DNA of 64,000 nt from Aeromonas sp. RU39B (GCF_900156095.1 NZ_FTMJ01000007.1:124001-188000); one strand, 5' to 3'; counted from the first letter of the stretch, positions 11,582 through 20,767 are shown. Translations and numbers: made by a program. The notes: generated by a model from the letters alone, not told the origin.

Positions 11582-12727
11582 ATGCATATTGAAGTGATCA
11601 GCACCGGCGACGAGATTGTCACCGGTCTGGTAGTCGATACCAATGCCGCTTGGTTGTCAGCCCTCCTGCTGGAAAGAGGGTGGCAGGTACGCCGCCGCCA
11701 TACGGTCGGTGACGAGATGAATGACCTGATCGCAGTGCTGAGTGACGCAGCCAGCCGCAGCGATGTGGTGATTGTCTGTGGCGGGCTGGGGCCCACCACG
11801 GATGATCTCACCGCCGAAGCGGCGGCGCGGGCATTTGCCGCGCCGCTGGAGCTGCGCTCCGACTGGCTGGAAAATATCCGCGAGCGCTTTGCCCGCCGTG
11901 GCCGCCCCATGTCAGCGAGCAATGAAAAGCAGGCCTGGTTGCCCCGTGGCAGTGTGCTGCTCGACAATCCGGTTGGCACGGCCTGCGGCTTTATGGTGAC
12001 GCAGGCCGCCTGCCGCTTGTTCTTCACACCAGGTGTGCCGTTTGAGTTTCGCCAGATGGTCGAGGAGCAGATCTTGCCACGGTTGCAAGATGATTCCGGT
12101 ATCCAGACTCGGTTACGGCGTTTCTATACGTTCGGGTTGCCGGAATCGACGCTGGGTGATCGACTCTCGTCGCTGCCGTGGCCACAGGGCATCGTGGTGG
12201 GCTATCGCTCCAGCATGCCGCTGATTGAGCTCAAGCTGATCGGCCATGGCGTCACGGACGCCGACATGGAGCAAGCCGAAGCCCTGCTGCTGGAGCAGGT
12301 GCAGGAGGTGTTGGTGGGTTGTGGTGATACGCCGCCTTGGCAGAGCATTCTCTCCCGGCTGGCGGGCACGCCTCTTTACGTGCAAGAGTGCGCCAGCGGT
12401 GGTGCCCTGCAGCGGCTTTGCCGCGATTATCCCCAATTAACCGCCCGCTTCGAGAGCCAGTTGCCAGCTGAACCGGGCGCGCTGCAGGCAGAATCGTGCG
12501 GGGTGACCTTGGTGGTGGGCGCTGAACAGGACGACGCGGTGGCGCTGCTGCTTCACATCAATGGCCAGCGCTTCGAGCAGAAGGTGCAGGTGCGTCATCC
12601 GGATCGAGCCAGCCGCGAGCGGATTTTGGCTTTTTGCGCGCTCGATATGCTGCGCCGCCATCTCGATGGGCTGTCGCCGTTTGGGGAGTATCAGACCTTA
12701 CGTCGTTTGGAGAGCCGGCTGCGGTAA
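11582..12727 (+). CDS. CinA-like protein (YfaY type, MoaB/Mog-fold N-terminus)
   Basis: A 381-residue cytosolic protein whose N-terminal 165 residues match the CinA/MoCF domain: VISTGDEIVTG, then GGLGPTTDDLTAEAAA near residue 67, and NPVGTACGF. CinA proteins act in pyridine nucleotide recycling (NMN deamidase, ADP-ribose pyrophosphatase). The C-terminal part is divergent and lacks an obvious intact deamidase motif, as in E. coli YfaY (400 residues), so activity is uncertain. GTG 11570 is in frame and overlaps the upstream stop, but ATG 11582 has tgagg 7 bases before it and is preferred. It starts 8 bp after the HD-GYP gene. Confidence 0.8.
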   Translation: MHIEVISTGDEIVTGLVVDTNAAWLSALLLERGWQVRRRHTVGDEMNDLIAVLSDAASRSDVVIVCGGLGPTTDDLTAEAAARAFAAPLELRSDWLENIRERFARRGRPMSASNEKQAWLPRGSVLLDNPVGTACGFMVTQAACRLFFTPGVPFEFRQMVEEQILPRLQDDSGIQTRLRRFYTFGLPESTLGDRLSSLPWPQGIVVGYRSSMPLIELKLIGHGVTDADMEQAEALLLEQVQEVLVGCGDTPPWQSILSRLAGTPLYVQECASGGALQRLCRDYPQLTARFESQLPAEPGALQAESCGVTLVVGAEQDDAVALLLHINGQRFEQKVQVRHPDRASRERILAFCALDMLRRHLDGLSPFGEYQTLRRLESRLR

Positions 12728-12729
12728 GC

Positions 12730-12754
12730 GGGCAGGGGCGGGTGCCGCCTGCCC
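12730..12754. terminator. Hairpin between convergent cinA-like and cytochrome c4 genes
   Basis: Stem gggcagg/cctgccc (12730-12736 with 12748-12754) with additional GC pairing inside. No T-run on either side, so it may serve as a weak bidirectional terminator or mRNA 3' end. Confidence 0.4.
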
Positions 12755-12761
12755 CGAGGGA

Positions 12762-13379
12762 TCAGTGCAGACCTGCCACGTATTGGGAGAGGATGCGGAT
12801 ATCGTCGTCGGTCAGCTTGTTGGACACATCGCGCATCATGCTGTTGGGATCGTTATCCCGGGTGCCAGAGCGGAAGGCTTCCAGTTGCGCCTTGATATAG
12901 GCCGGATGCTGGCCTGACAGGGCGGGATATTTGGCTTGTGCCAACCCTTCACCACGCGGTCCGTGACAACCAATACACGCTGGCAGGTTGCGCTCGGGGT
13001 TACCTCCCATGTAAAGTGCGCGACCTTGCACCACCACTTCGTCAGGAACGGCGACCGGAGTGGGCTGCTGACTGGCAAAGTAAGCGGCCAGATCGTCCAT
13101 ATCCTTGTCGGAGAGTGGCATCGCCATCGGCCCCATGATGGGGTTGGCGCGGCCCGGTTTTCCTGACACTGCGGCCTTTAATTCAACAAGTTGCTTCTTG
13201 AGGTAGTCGGGGTGCTGGCCAGCCAGCTTGGGATAAATGTTGGCCGGGCTGTTGCCATCCGGTCCATGGCAGGCAGCGCAGACCATCGACTTAGCCTGTC
13301 CGGCTGTTGCGTCACCGGCGGCGTGGACCGTGCCTGTCATGCCAACCAGTACGAGAAGGGTAAAGGCAAGGTGCTTCAT
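12762..13379 (-). CDS. Cytochrome c4 (diheme periplasmic cytochrome)
   Basis: Periplasmic electron carrier feeding terminal oxidases. The 205-residue precursor has a signal peptide (cleavage after VHA-A, about residue 20) and two c-type heme sites, CAACH at 34-38 and CIGCH at 135-139, in two similar halves. Each half has methionine-containing segments (GPMAMPL, SMMRDV) that can supply the distal ligands. Start ATG 13379 has aagggag 4 bases upstream; the open frame extends further but without support. It is divergent from engB, an arrangement common in gammaproteobacteria. Confidence 0.92.
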   Translation of the reverse strand: MKHLAFTLLVLVGMTGTVHAAGDATAGQAKSMVCAACHGPDGNSPANIYPKLAGQHPDYLKKQLVELKAAVSGKPGRANPIMGPMAMPLSDKDMDDLAAYFASQQPTPVAVPDEVVVQGRALYMGGNPERNLPACIGCHGPRGEGLAQAKYPALSGQHPAYIKAQLEAFRSGTRDNDPNSMMRDVSNKLTDDDIRILSQYVAGLH

Positions 13380-13518
13380 GGCGCTCCCTTTTCTTGTTGT
13401 GCGGCTTCCAGATCCCATGCCGTGGAAGGCATGTTAAAATAAGCAATTTGCGGCATCAGTTTACACTAATTTACAAGAAAGTAACGAATTAGCCCGCTCA
13501 ATTTATGGGGATATAACC

Positions 13519-14184
13519 TTGGATAAACCCGTGTTTAACTTTAGAAAAGTGCATTTTGTGACCAGTGCACCGGATATCCGCCATCTCCCCAATGACGGCG
13601 GGATTGAAATCGCATTTGCCGGTCGCTCCAATGCTGGCAAGTCATCGGCGCTTAACACCCTGACCCAGCAGAGGAACCTGGCACGCACCAGTAAAACGCC
13701 GGGCCGTACCCAGCTTATCAACCTGTTTGAGCTGGAGCCGGGTAAGCGTTTGGTGGACTTGCCCGGTTACGGCTATGCCCAGGTGCCGCTCGAAATGAAG
13801 CTCAAGTGGCAAAAACACCTGGCTGAATACCTGCAGCGCCGCGAATCTCTGAAAGGCTTGGTGATCCTGATGGATATTCGCCACCCGCTCAAAGACACCG
13901 ACCAGAACATGCTGGAGTGGAGTCGTCACCGTAATCTGCCGGTACTGCTGCTGCTGACCAAGGCCGACAAACTGAGTCCGGGCCCGCGCAAGACCCAGGT
14001 GATCAAGGTGCGTAAAGACGCAGCCGCCTTTGGCGAGCATATCCGCGTCGAGCCCTTCTCTTCGCTCAACAACATCGGGGTTGAAACCTTGGCTGAAGTG
14101 CTGACCGGCTGGTATATCGATGGCGAAAGCCAGGATATCCCGGCCGATATGGCCACCGATGAGACACTGCCAGATAACGACTAA
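13519..14184 (+). CDS. engB: Ribosome biogenesis GTPase EngB (YihA/YsxC)
   Basis: Essential GTP-binding protein for large ribosomal subunit assembly. The 221-residue protein shows G1 GRSNAGKSS (about 35-43), the G2 region [14 protein letters not shown]3 DLPGYGYA, and G4 TKAD, and aligns with E. coli YihA over its full length. The best start is TTG 13519, with gggg about 9 bases before it; the nearby ATG at 13505 is out of frame. TTG initiation may limit its expression. It is a single gene, divergent from cytochrome c4 and closed by a strong terminator. Confidence 0.95.
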   Translation: MDKPVFNFRKVHFVTSAPDIRHLPNDGGIEIAFAGRSNAGKSSALNTLTQQRNLARTSKTPGRTQLINLFELEPGKRLVDLPGYGYAQVPLEMKLKWQKHLAEYLQRRESLKGLVILMDIRHPLKDTDQNMLEWSRHRNLPVLLLLTKADKLSPGPRKTQVIKVRKDAAAFGEHIRVEPFSSLNNIGVETLAEVLTGWYIDGESQDIPADMATDETLPDND

Positions 14185-14199
14185 CTCGTTGTCAAACAT

Positions 14200-14229
14200 A
14201 AAAAAAGGAGCCAATGGCTCCTTTTTTTA
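14200..14229 (+). terminator. Intrinsic terminator after engB
   Basis: Perfect stem aaaaaaggagcc/ggctcctttttt with loop aat, ending in a T-run. It looks effective in both directions. Confidence 0.9.
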
Positions 14230-14349
14230 TGTTCGCTTGTCAGCACGATCACATTTCTCGGTTTCCGTTGGTCAAATAATTGTTGGGTCAATGTTTAATA
14301 TTGCTGCAATTGTGCGCTCTCCCTGATTCATGTGCAGGAAAAGAAACCT

Positions 14350-15441
14350 ATGAGAAAAACAACGTTGGCAGTGGTACTGGGTGGTTTGCTGGCAGGTGGT
14401 GCTAGTCAGGCTGCTGCGCCGGATAACAGCTGGTATCTGGGTGGCAAGGCGGGTTGGTCGAAGTTTTACAGCGTAGAGATTAACTCAGACGCCTCTGAGC
14501 TTCTGGATAACCTTACAACCCGCAAAAACGATGCGTCTGATTTTGGATTCGGGGCTTTTGTTGGCTACCAGCTCAATCCTCATGTCGGGTTTGAAGTGGG
14601 CTATGACTGGCTGGGGGAATACCGCATTAAGGGAAGCTACGGGGGCATTAATCTGGATGCCAAGGCCCCCGCACAACTGGTGCAGGCCTCGGTTCGCTTG
14701 ATTGCCCCGCTCGAAAATGGCGTTGATCTCTATGGCCGGCTTGGTGGGGCTTATACCAGAGTGGAGAGCAAAATTCAGGCGGCAGGGGTGAGCGATAGTT
14801 CTGACGATACAGGCGCTGCATTTGTTGGCGCTGTTGGTGCTGAATATGAGTTCGAGCCCAACTGGGCTCTGCGTTTGGAATACCAATACACCACTCCACT
14901 GGGTGATAAGGCGCTCGATAAAAGTGGAATCGAGATGAATAACGGCCTGCTGTCGCTCGGGATGATCTACCGCTTTGGTAGCCGTGTTCAGCCAGCGCCC
15001 GAACCGGTGGTGGCACCGCAACCGGTGCAACCGGCGCCGGCTTTGGTGCCGACGCCCCATCGCTTTAGCCTGAGTTCGGACGTTTTGTTCGAATTTGATA
15101 GCGCCCGCCTGCGCCCGGTTGCCCATCAGGAGCTCGATACCCTGTTTGGTCAGCTGGTCGCGGCTAATCCGCACGATGGCACTGCGCGGATCATCGGGCA
15201 CACCGACCGTCTGGGCAGTGAGGCGTACAACCTGCGCCTGTCGCAGCAGCGGGCGCAAGTGGTGGCGGATTACCTGATTGGCAAAGGGCTGGTGGCTGGC
15301 AAGGTGGAAGTGGTCGGGATGGGTGAGCGTTCACCGGTCACCGGCGATCGCTGCCATCAGAGCACGCACGCTGCGCTAGTCTCCTGTCTGGCTGAAGATC
15401 GCCGGGTGGATATCACTCTTGACGGTGTTGCACAGAAATAG
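14350..15441 (+). CDS. OmpA-family outer membrane porin with peptidoglycan-binding domain
   Basis: Outer membrane protein of 363 residues. It has a signal peptide ending ASQAAA (about residue 23), an N-terminal eight-strand beta-barrel region (about 24-215, aromatic-rich strands such as SWYLGGKAGWS), a Pro/Val/Ala-rich hinge (about 217-240) and a C-terminal OmpA-like domain. The latter has VLFEFDSARLRP and IIGHTDRLGSEAYNLRLS, the peptidoglycan-contacting region. Two cysteines near the C-terminus (CHQ...VSC) match the disulfide in OmpA. ATG 14350 has aggaaa upstream; GTG 14332 is in frame but lies before the ribosome-binding site. It is a single gene between two terminators. Confidence 0.93.
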   Translation: MRKTTLAVVLGGLLAGGASQAAAPDNSWYLGGKAGWSKFYSVEINSDASELLDNLTTRKNDASDFGFGAFVGYQLNPHVGFEVGYDWLGEYRIKGSYGGINLDAKAPAQLVQASVRLIAPLENGVDLYGRLGGAYTRVESKIQAAGVSDSSDDTGAAFVGAVGAEYEFEPNWALRLEYQYTTPLGDKALDKSGIEMNNGLLSLGMIYRFGSRVQPAPEPVVAPQPVQPAPALVPTPHRFSLSSDVLFEFDSARLRPVAHQELDTLFGQLVAANPHDGTARIIGHTDRLGSEAYNLRLSQQRAQVVADYLIGKGLVAGKVEVVGMGERSPVTGDRCHQSTHAALVSCLAEDRRVDITLDGVAQK

Positions 15442-15454
15442 ACGCCGCAAAAAG

Positions 15455-15483
15455 AAAAGGCGGTGGAAGCTCCACCGCCTTTT
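15455..15483. terminator. Bidirectional terminator between ompA-like gene and ABC operon
   Basis: Stem aaaaggcggtgg/ccaccgcctttt with loop aagct. A-runs and T-runs on the two flanks allow termination of both converging transcripts. Confidence 0.85.
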
Positions 15484-15504
15484 GCATGTCTGTCTTTAGC
15501 GCGG

Positions 15505-16470
15505 TTATTCCCGCTCTTTGACGTAAGGGGTACCGAGTGCTTTTGGTGCTACGGCCTTGCCGATAAAGCCAGCCAGCAGGAAGACGGTCAGCACATACGG
15601 GATCACTTCGATCAGCTGTACCGGCATTTCGAAGCCACCGATGGTGACGCCTTGCAGGCGGATGGCCACCGCATCGAGGAAGCCGAACAGCAGGCAGGCT
15701 GCCAGCGCGTTCCACGGACGCCACTTACCAAACACCAGTGCTGCCAGCGCCATAAAACCCTTACCCGCACTCATGTTGGGGATGAACTGGGCGGTTTGGG
15801 CCACTGACAGATAGGTGCCGCCGATACCGGCCAGGATGCCGCCGATCAGCAGAGCCGTGTAGCGCATCCGCACCACCGAGATACCGGCAGTATCGACCGC
15901 CGCCGGGGCTTCACCCACGGCACGCAGACGCAGGCCGAAGCGGGTACGAAACAGCACCCACCAGGCCAGCGGCACGATGGCAAACGCCACGTATTCCAGC
16001 AGGGAGTGTCCGCTCAGCAGCTCGCTGTAGAGCTGGCCGATCACCGGCACGTCATACAGCTCTTTGGCATACGGAAAGTCGATGGGGGCGAAGCGGGCCG
16101 CACCAGACAGAGCCGGAGTCTGGCCACCTTGGTCGAACCAGAAACGGCCCAGAGTGACGGTCAGACCGGCTGCCAGGATGTTGATAGCCATACCGCTCAC
16201 TACCTGATCACCGCGGTGGGTGATGGTGGCAAAGCCGTGCAGCAGGGCAAACAGCACCGAGACGCCAACGCCGACCAGCAGACCCATCCAGGCTGAACCG
16301 GTTACCGCAGCCGCGGCGGCACTGGCGAAGGCGGCTGCCAGCAGCTTCCCTTCCAGCGCGATGTTGACCACGCCAGAGCGCTCGCAGAACATGCCGGCCA
16401 TGGCGGCCAGGATCAACGGCGGTGCGGTTCGCACCGTGGCGTCGAGCATCAGGATCAAAGTTTCATACAT
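15505..16470 (-). CDS. ABC transporter permease, BMP-type nucleoside importer (second permease)
   Basis: Inner-membrane subunit of 321 residues with about 8-9 hydrophobic helices, belonging to the BPD_transp_2 permease family. Segments such as GVVNIALEGKLL and FGLRLRAVGEAPAAVDTAGI are typical of the YufQ/NupQ-type subunit of nucleoside ABC importers. It is the last gene of the operon, starting 3 bp after the upstream permease stop, so translation is probably coupled. Substrate assignment (purine nucleosides) comes from the operon partners and the upstream PurR-like site, not from this protein alone. Confidence 0.88.
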   Translation of the reverse strand: MYETLILMLDATVRTAPPLILAAMAGMFCERSGVVNIALEGKLLAAAFASAAAAAVTGSAWMGLLVGVGVSVLFALLHGFATITHRGDQVVSGMAINILAAGLTVTLGRFWFDQGGQTPALSGAARFAPIDFPYAKELYDVPVIGQLYSELLSGHSLLEYVAFAIVPLAWWVLFRTRFGLRLRAVGEAPAAVDTAGISVVRMRYTALLIGGILAGIGGTYLSVAQTAQFIPNMSAGKGFMALAALVFGKWRPWNALAACLLFGFLDAVAIRLQGVTIGGFEMPVQLIEVIPYVLTVFLLAGFIGKAVAPKALGTPYVKERE

Positions 16471-16473
16471 GGC

Positions 16474-17577
16474 TTAGGCCCCCTTTTTCGCGGCCAGAGA
16501 GAGGTAGAACTGCTCGACACGCGGACGCAGCATGTGCTCCAACGCGCCGCAGAACAGGATCACCAGACCTTGCAGCACCACCACGATGTTACGGTCGATT
16601 CCGTACTCGAAGCTCAGCTCGGCGCCGCCCTGATAGAGGAAGCCAAACAGCAGGCTGGCCAGAATCACGCCGACCGGATGGTTACGCCCCATCAGTGCCA
16701 CCGCGATACCGGTAAAGCCAAAGCCTTCCACGAAGTTGAGCTTGATTTGGTGCAGCTCGCCCTGCAGTACGTTGAGGGCAAAGAAGCCCGCCAGCATACC
16801 GGAGATGAGCATGGTGACCATGACCACCTTGGGATAGCTGATACCGGCATAGGCCGACGCACTTTGGCTGGCGCCTACCGAGCGCAGCTCGTAGCCCCAG
16901 CGGGTGTGCCAGATAAACAGCCAGACCAGTACGGCGCAGATCAACGCCCAGATAAAGCTGATGTTGAGCGGGCTGGTCGGGATGGTCATACCCATCATGG
17001 CACCGATATCGCTCAGCTTGGGCAGCCAGCTCGCTTCGGCAAACACCCGGCTTTCAGTCGCCATGGTGCCGGCCGGCTTGAACACGTTCACCAGCAGGTA
17101 GGCCATCAGCGCCGAGGCGATGAAGTTAAACATGATGGTGGTGATAACGATGTGGCTACCGCGCTTGGCTTGCAGCCAGGCCGGGATAAAGGCCCAGGCT
17201 GCACCAAACAGACCGCCGACAATGATGGCAAGTGGCAACAGCAGGGCGAACGGCAATACGTCACCCAGCAGCAGACAGACCAGACCGACACCCAGACCGC
17301 CGATATAGGCCTGACCTTCACCACCGATATTGAACAGACCAGCGTGGAAGGCGACCGCAACGGCCAGACCGGTAAAGATAAAGCCGGTGGCGTAGTAGAG
17401 GGTAAAGCCAAGGCCTTCACCCGATTCAAAGGCGCCAGCCCACATGGTCTGGGCCGCTTCGAGTGGGCTGATATCGAGATAGGCGAACAGGATGGCCGAC
17501 ACCAGGAAGGCCATCAGAATGTTCAGGGCCGGCATGAGACCGACCGAAATCCAGGCCGGGACGCGCGCTTGGCTCAT
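16474..17577 (-). CDS. ABC transporter permease, BMP-type nucleoside importer (first permease)
   Basis: Inner-membrane subunit of 367 residues with multiple hydrophobic helices. FNIGGEGQAYIGG and WGYELRSVGASQSASAYAGI are signatures of the YufP/NupP-type permease. It pairs with the downstream permease to form the transmembrane channel. Its start overlaps the 3' end of the ATPase gene by 4 bp (ATGA), indicating translational coupling. This permease is longer than its partner, as is usual for these heterodimers. Confidence 0.88.
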   Translation of the reverse strand: MSQARVPAWISVGLMPALNILMAFLVSAILFAYLDISPLEAAQTMWAGAFESGEGLGFTLYYATGFIFTGLAVAVAFHAGLFNIGGEGQAYIGGLGVGLVCLLLGDVLPFALLLPLAIIVGGLFGAAWAFIPAWLQAKRGSHIVITTIMFNFIASALMAYLLVNVFKPAGTMATESRVFAEASWLPKLSDIGAMMGMTIPTSPLNISFIWALICAVLVWLFIWHTRWGYELRSVGASQSASAYAGISYPKVVMVTMLISGMLAGFFALNVLQGELHQIKLNFVEGFGFTGIAVALMGRNHPVGVILASLLFGFLYQGGAELSFEYGIDRNIVVVLQGLVILFCGALEHMLRPRVEQFYLSLAAKKGA

Positions 17578-19130
17578 GAATGTGCCTCCTGGGCAATGTC
17601 ATCAGGAACAATGTTGGCCATCATCAGGCCAAGGGTCTTCTCGTCGGCGCGGGCTGCATCGAGCTCGCCGACTACGCGGCCGTCCGCCATCACCAGGATG
17701 CGATCGGAGAGGCTCATGATTTCGTCCAGTTCCACCGAGACCAGCAGGACAGCCTTACCCTGATCGCGCATGGCGATGATCTGCTGGTGGATGTATTCGA
17801 TAGCGCCGATATCGACACCACGGGTCGGCTGACCGACCAGCAATACTTCCGGGTCCTGCTCCACTTCACGGGCGATGACCAGCTTTTGCTGGTTACCACC
17901 GGAGAAGTTGGCGGTCTTCAGCGTCGGGATGGGCGGGCGCACGTCCCACTTCTCCATTTTCTCCTGGCAGTCGCTTAGGATGGCGGTTTTGTCCTGCAGC
18001 AGCCCCTTGTTGTAGGCCGGCAGGTGGTGATAACCGAGGATAAATGCTTCCTGGGCTTCAAACCGGTTGATAAGGCCCATTTTGTGACGGTCTTCCGGCA
18101 CATGGCCAAGCCCCATGGCGCGCACTTGGCGTGGGTCGGCGCTGTGCTGGGCATTAACCTCGTGACCGGCGATGGAGAAACCACCCTTGCTCGGTTTGAG
18201 GATGCCGCCAAGCAAGCTAAGCAGTTCGGATTGGCCGTTGCCGGAGACGCCGGCAATACCGACCACTTCACCGGCTCGCACCGAGAAGCTGACCGATTTG
18301 ACCCGCTCGACACCGGTTGCATCGACATAACTCAGATCCTGCACATGCAGCAGGGGAGTTCCGGGGTTGGCCGGTTGCTTATCAACCTTGAGGCGAACCT
18401 TGCGGCCCACCATCAGTTCGGCCAGTTGCTCCTTGTCGGTGTCGCAGGTCGGTACGTGGTGCACCATTTCGCCGCGACGCATGATGGAGACCTGATCGGT
18501 GATGGCCAGAATTTCACGCAGCTTGTGGGTGATCAGAATAATGGTGGTGCCCTGGTCACGCAGCTTCTTGAGCACCTCGAACAGGTGGTCAGCTTCCTGC
18601 GGTGTGAGCACGCCGGTCGGCTCATCCAGGATCAGAATACGGGCACCACGGTAGAGCGCCTTGAGGATCTCGACCCGTTGCTGCAGCCCCACCGGCAGAT
18701 CTTCGACCTTCTCGTGCAGCGGCACATCAAGGCCATAATCACGCGCCAGTTGGGCAAGAATCTTTTCGGCTTCGGCCTGGCTTTTGCCAAGGTGCCAGCC
18801 ATTTTCCGCCCCGAGAATGACGTTCTCGAGCACGGTGAAGTTGTTCACCAACATGAAGTGCTGGTGCACCATACCGATACCGGACTTGATGGCATCCTGG
18901 GAGCCGTGCGGACGGAACGGCTGGCCAAAGACCCGCATCTCACCGTTGTCGGCGTGGTAGAAACCATAAATGATGCTCATCAGGGTGGATTTGCCAGCCC
19001 CGTTCTCACCCACTATGCCGTGGATCGAGCCCCGGCGAACCTGCAGGTCGATATGCTTGTTGGCGTGCACTTCGCCGAACCGCTTATCGATACCACTCAA
19101 TTCGATGGCATAACGATCTGTTTGGTCCAT
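17574..19130 (-). CDS. ABC transporter ATP-binding protein with two ABC domains, nucleoside importer
   Basis: Cytosolic energy-coupling subunit of 518 residues with two nucleotide-binding domains in tandem, like RbsA and YufO. Domain 1 has Walker A GENGAGKST near residue 39 and ILILDEPTGVL (Walker B). Domain 2 (from about 255) has a degenerate Walker A GVSGNGQSE and the signature NFSGGNQQK with VLLVGQPTRGVD. One degenerate domain is usual for the family. The gene lies between the substrate-binding protein and the two permeases, completing the transporter. A strong hairpin precedes it and may lower its expression relative to the binding protein. Confidence 0.93.
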   Translation of the reverse strand: MDQTDRYAIELSGIDKRFGEVHANKHIDLQVRRGSIHGIVGENGAGKSTLMSIIYGFYHADNGEMRVFGQPFRPHGSQDAIKSGIGMVHQHFMLVNNFTVLENVILGAENGWHLGKSQAEAEKILAQLARDYGLDVPLHEKVEDLPVGLQQRVEILKALYRGARILILDEPTGVLTPQEADHLFEVLKKLRDQGTTIILITHKLREILAITDQVSIMRRGEMVHHVPTCDTDKEQLAELMVGRKVRLKVDKQPANPGTPLLHVQDLSYVDATGVERVKSVSFSVRAGEVVGIAGVSGNGQSELLSLLGGILKPSKGGFSIAGHEVNAQHSADPRQVRAMGLGHVPEDRHKMGLINRFEAQEAFILGYHHLPAYNKGLLQDKTAILSDCQEKMEKWDVRPPIPTLKTANFSGGNQQKLVIAREVEQDPEVLLVGQPTRGVDIGAIEYIHQQIIAMRDQGKAVLLVSVELDEIMSLSDRILVMADGRVVGELDAARADEKTLGLMMANIVPDDIAQEAHS

Positions 19131-19165
19131 GATGCAAATCCTTGCTGGTCATGAAGAAAAAGTTA

Positions 19166-19189
19166 GGCCGGCCCCGCAAGGAGCCGGCC
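19166..19189 (-). terminator. Intercistronic hairpin between binding protein and ATPase genes
   Basis: On the minus strand ggccggctcc pairs with ggggccggcc (10 bp, one G-U) around a ttgc tetraloop, followed by taactttttc. Such hairpins often stabilise the upstream mRNA or partly stop transcription so that the binding protein exceeds the membrane components. Confidence 0.65.
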
Positions 19190-19201
19190 GGTCTTTGCGG
19201 A

Positions 19202-20200
19202 TCAGTACTTGCAGCTGTTGTCAGCCATGTAGTCGTGAACCTTGATCTTGCCGGCAATGAGATCGGCCTTGATGGTGTCCATCTTGGTCTTCATGTCGGC
19301 AGTCACCAGCGACTTGTTGTTGTCATCCAGTGCCCAGTCCACGCCGCCTTCAGCCAGACCCATGCTCTTCACGCCGGCTTTCCAGGTGCCCTTGGATGCG
19401 TCATCCCAGGTTTGGTAAGCAGCCAGACCCACAGCCTTGACCATGGAGGTCAGCATGGTGCCCGGTTGCAGGTGGTTTTGGTTGGAGTCTACGCCGATGG
19501 CCAGTTTGCCTTCGTCCTTAGCGGCTTGGTAAACACCGATACCGGTACCGCCAGCAGCGGCGTATACCACGTCAGCGCCCTTGGCGAACTGGGACTTGGC
19601 AAGCTCGGCACCCTTGGCCGGGTCAGCAAAGGCAGCCGGGGTAGAACCGGTCATGTTCTGGAATACGTCCATCTTCGGATTGACGTACTTGGCACCTTGC
19701 TCGAAACCGCACTGGAACTTGCGGATCAGCGGGATGTCCATGCCGCCGATGAAGCCGACCTTGCCGGTCTTGGAAGCCATGGCAGCCAGGGCACCAACCA
19801 GGAAGGAGCCTTCATGTTCCTTGAACACGACGGACTGTACGTTCGGCTTGTCGATGACAGAGTCGATGATGGTGAATTGAACCTTCGGGAACTCGGTGGC
19901 GACCTTTTCAACCGCAGATTGCATGTTGAAGCCAACAGCTACGATCGGGCTGTTGCCACGGCTGGCCAGACGGCGCAGACCCTGCTCACGTTGAGCTTCG
20001 TTCTGCGGTTCGAATTCCTTGACCTTGACGCCCTTGTCCTTGTTGTAGAGCTCAACGCCATTACGGAACACGGCTTCGTTGAAGGATTTGTCAAACTTGC
20101 CAGCGGTGTCATAGATGACGGCAGGCTCGGTTGCAGCCTGAGCGGACAGGGCAGCGAGAGTGAAGGCGGCCACTGTGGCCAGCTTAAGTACTTTAGTCAC
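19202..20200 (-). CDS. BMP-family ABC transporter substrate-binding protein (nucleoside)
   Basis: Periplasmic binding protein of 332 residues in the BMP/Med (PnrA-like) family, which binds purine nucleosides. It has a type I signal peptide (VTKVLKLATVAAFTLAALSAQA, split after SAQA), with no lipobox, so it is probably soluble rather than a lipoprotein. Family segments are YDTAGKFDKSFNEAV, VGFIGGMDIPLIRKF and DSNQNHLQPGTMLTSMVK. The frame stays open upstream, but GTG 20200 gives the signal peptide and has aagga 7 bases before it. It is the first gene of the four-gene importer operon, with a PurR-like palindrome 106-121 bp upstream. Confidence 0.92.
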   Translation of the reverse strand: MTKVLKLATVAAFTLAALSAQAATEPAVIYDTAGKFDKSFNEAVFRNGVELYNKDKGVKVKEFEPQNEAQREQGLRRLASRGNSPIVAVGFNMQSAVEKVATEFPKVQFTIIDSVIDKPNVQSVVFKEHEGSFLVGALAAMASKTGKVGFIGGMDIPLIRKFQCGFEQGAKYVNPKMDVFQNMTGSTPAAFADPAKGAELAKSQFAKGADVVYAAAGGTGIGVYQAAKDEGKLAIGVDSNQNHLQPGTMLTSMVKAVGLAAYQTWDDASKGTWKAGVKSMGLAEGGVDWALDDNNKSLVTADMKTKMDTIKADLIAGKIKVHDYMADNSCKY

Positions 20201-20541
20201 GATCGTATCCTTGATTGTTATGAGAGCCGCAGCCTGCCTGGGCAGGCGACATGTTTGCGCGTTAACTTTAAGGGAGAAGCGCAGCGCCTCCAAGGATATC
20301 ATGATAGAAAAACGTTTTCGGTAACGGTTTGAAAAACCAGCAAATAATGGAGAAAGCTGTTGCTTTTGAACCACTAAGCAAGATTTTATGCTGTTGCTTT
20401 TGATTGTAATTTGGCAATAGTGTTAACAATCATAAGGTTATAGATAGATGATAATAATGGGTCGGTGATTATTTATTTTTTATGACGAAGCTCAAAAGTG
20501 TCGCAAAAGAGGCCGGACAAACGGTTTTTAGCCGTGCCAGG
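20201..20541. other. Regulatory gap upstream of the nucleoside importer operon
   Basis: 341 bp without a gene, AT-rich from about 20330 to 20490. It holds the promoter region for the importer operon, the PurR-like site at 20306-20321 and a half-similar repeat ggtaacggtttg just after it. I see no further structured RNA. Confidence 0.6.
20306..20321. promoter_or_regulatory. Candidate PurR operator of the nucleoside importer operon
   Basis: agaaaaacgttttcgg matches the E. coli PurR consensus ACGCAAACGTTTGCGT (or its TTTTCGT variant) at about 12 of 16 positions, including the central aaacgttt. Related sites precede xanP and purH in this window. Another LacI-family regulator such as CytR cannot be excluded. 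Confidence 0.5.
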
Positions 20542-20748
20542 TCAGGATGACAACGTTTGTTCGCCGCATTTTCCCTGCTGTTTTTCCAGCGCCTCGACCC
20601 GCCGTTTCAGTGTATCGATCTCGGCCTGTTGCTGTGCCAGATGTTCCCGTTGTTTGCGCTGCAATCCCTGCTGCCGCAGCCGTCGGTTCAGATAGTTAAA
20701 CAGCAGGCTGATGAGCACGATCGCCACCAGGGCACTCCAGATATCCAT
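20542..20748 (-). CDS. Small PspB-like membrane protein with coiled coil
   Basis: 68-residue protein: an N-terminal membrane helix (about residues 2-19, DIWSALVAIVLISLLFNYL) followed by a basic, Gln/Glu-rich coiled coil (about 20-60). This architecture and size resemble phage shock protein PspB, but no pspA or pspC neighbour is present and the sequence match is loose, so function is unknown. The frame extends upstream to 20796, but ATG 20748 places the helix at the N-terminus. It starts 19 bp after the sugar acetyltransferase stop and probably belongs to the same transcript. Confidence 0.6.
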   Translation of the reverse strand: MDIWSALVAIVLISLLFNYLNRRLRQQGLQRKQREHLAQQQAEIDTLKRRVEALEKQQGKCGEQTLSS

Positions 20749-20767
20749 GACTGTCTCGCTTTGCAGA

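Noticed and set aside
19142-20332. A 396-codon open frame opposite the BMP binding protein
   Set aside because: It lacks any signal and covers a well-supported gene on the other strand.
20542-20748. A complete phage-shock operon
   Set aside because: Only a loosely PspB-like protein is present, with no pspA, pspC or pspF nearby.
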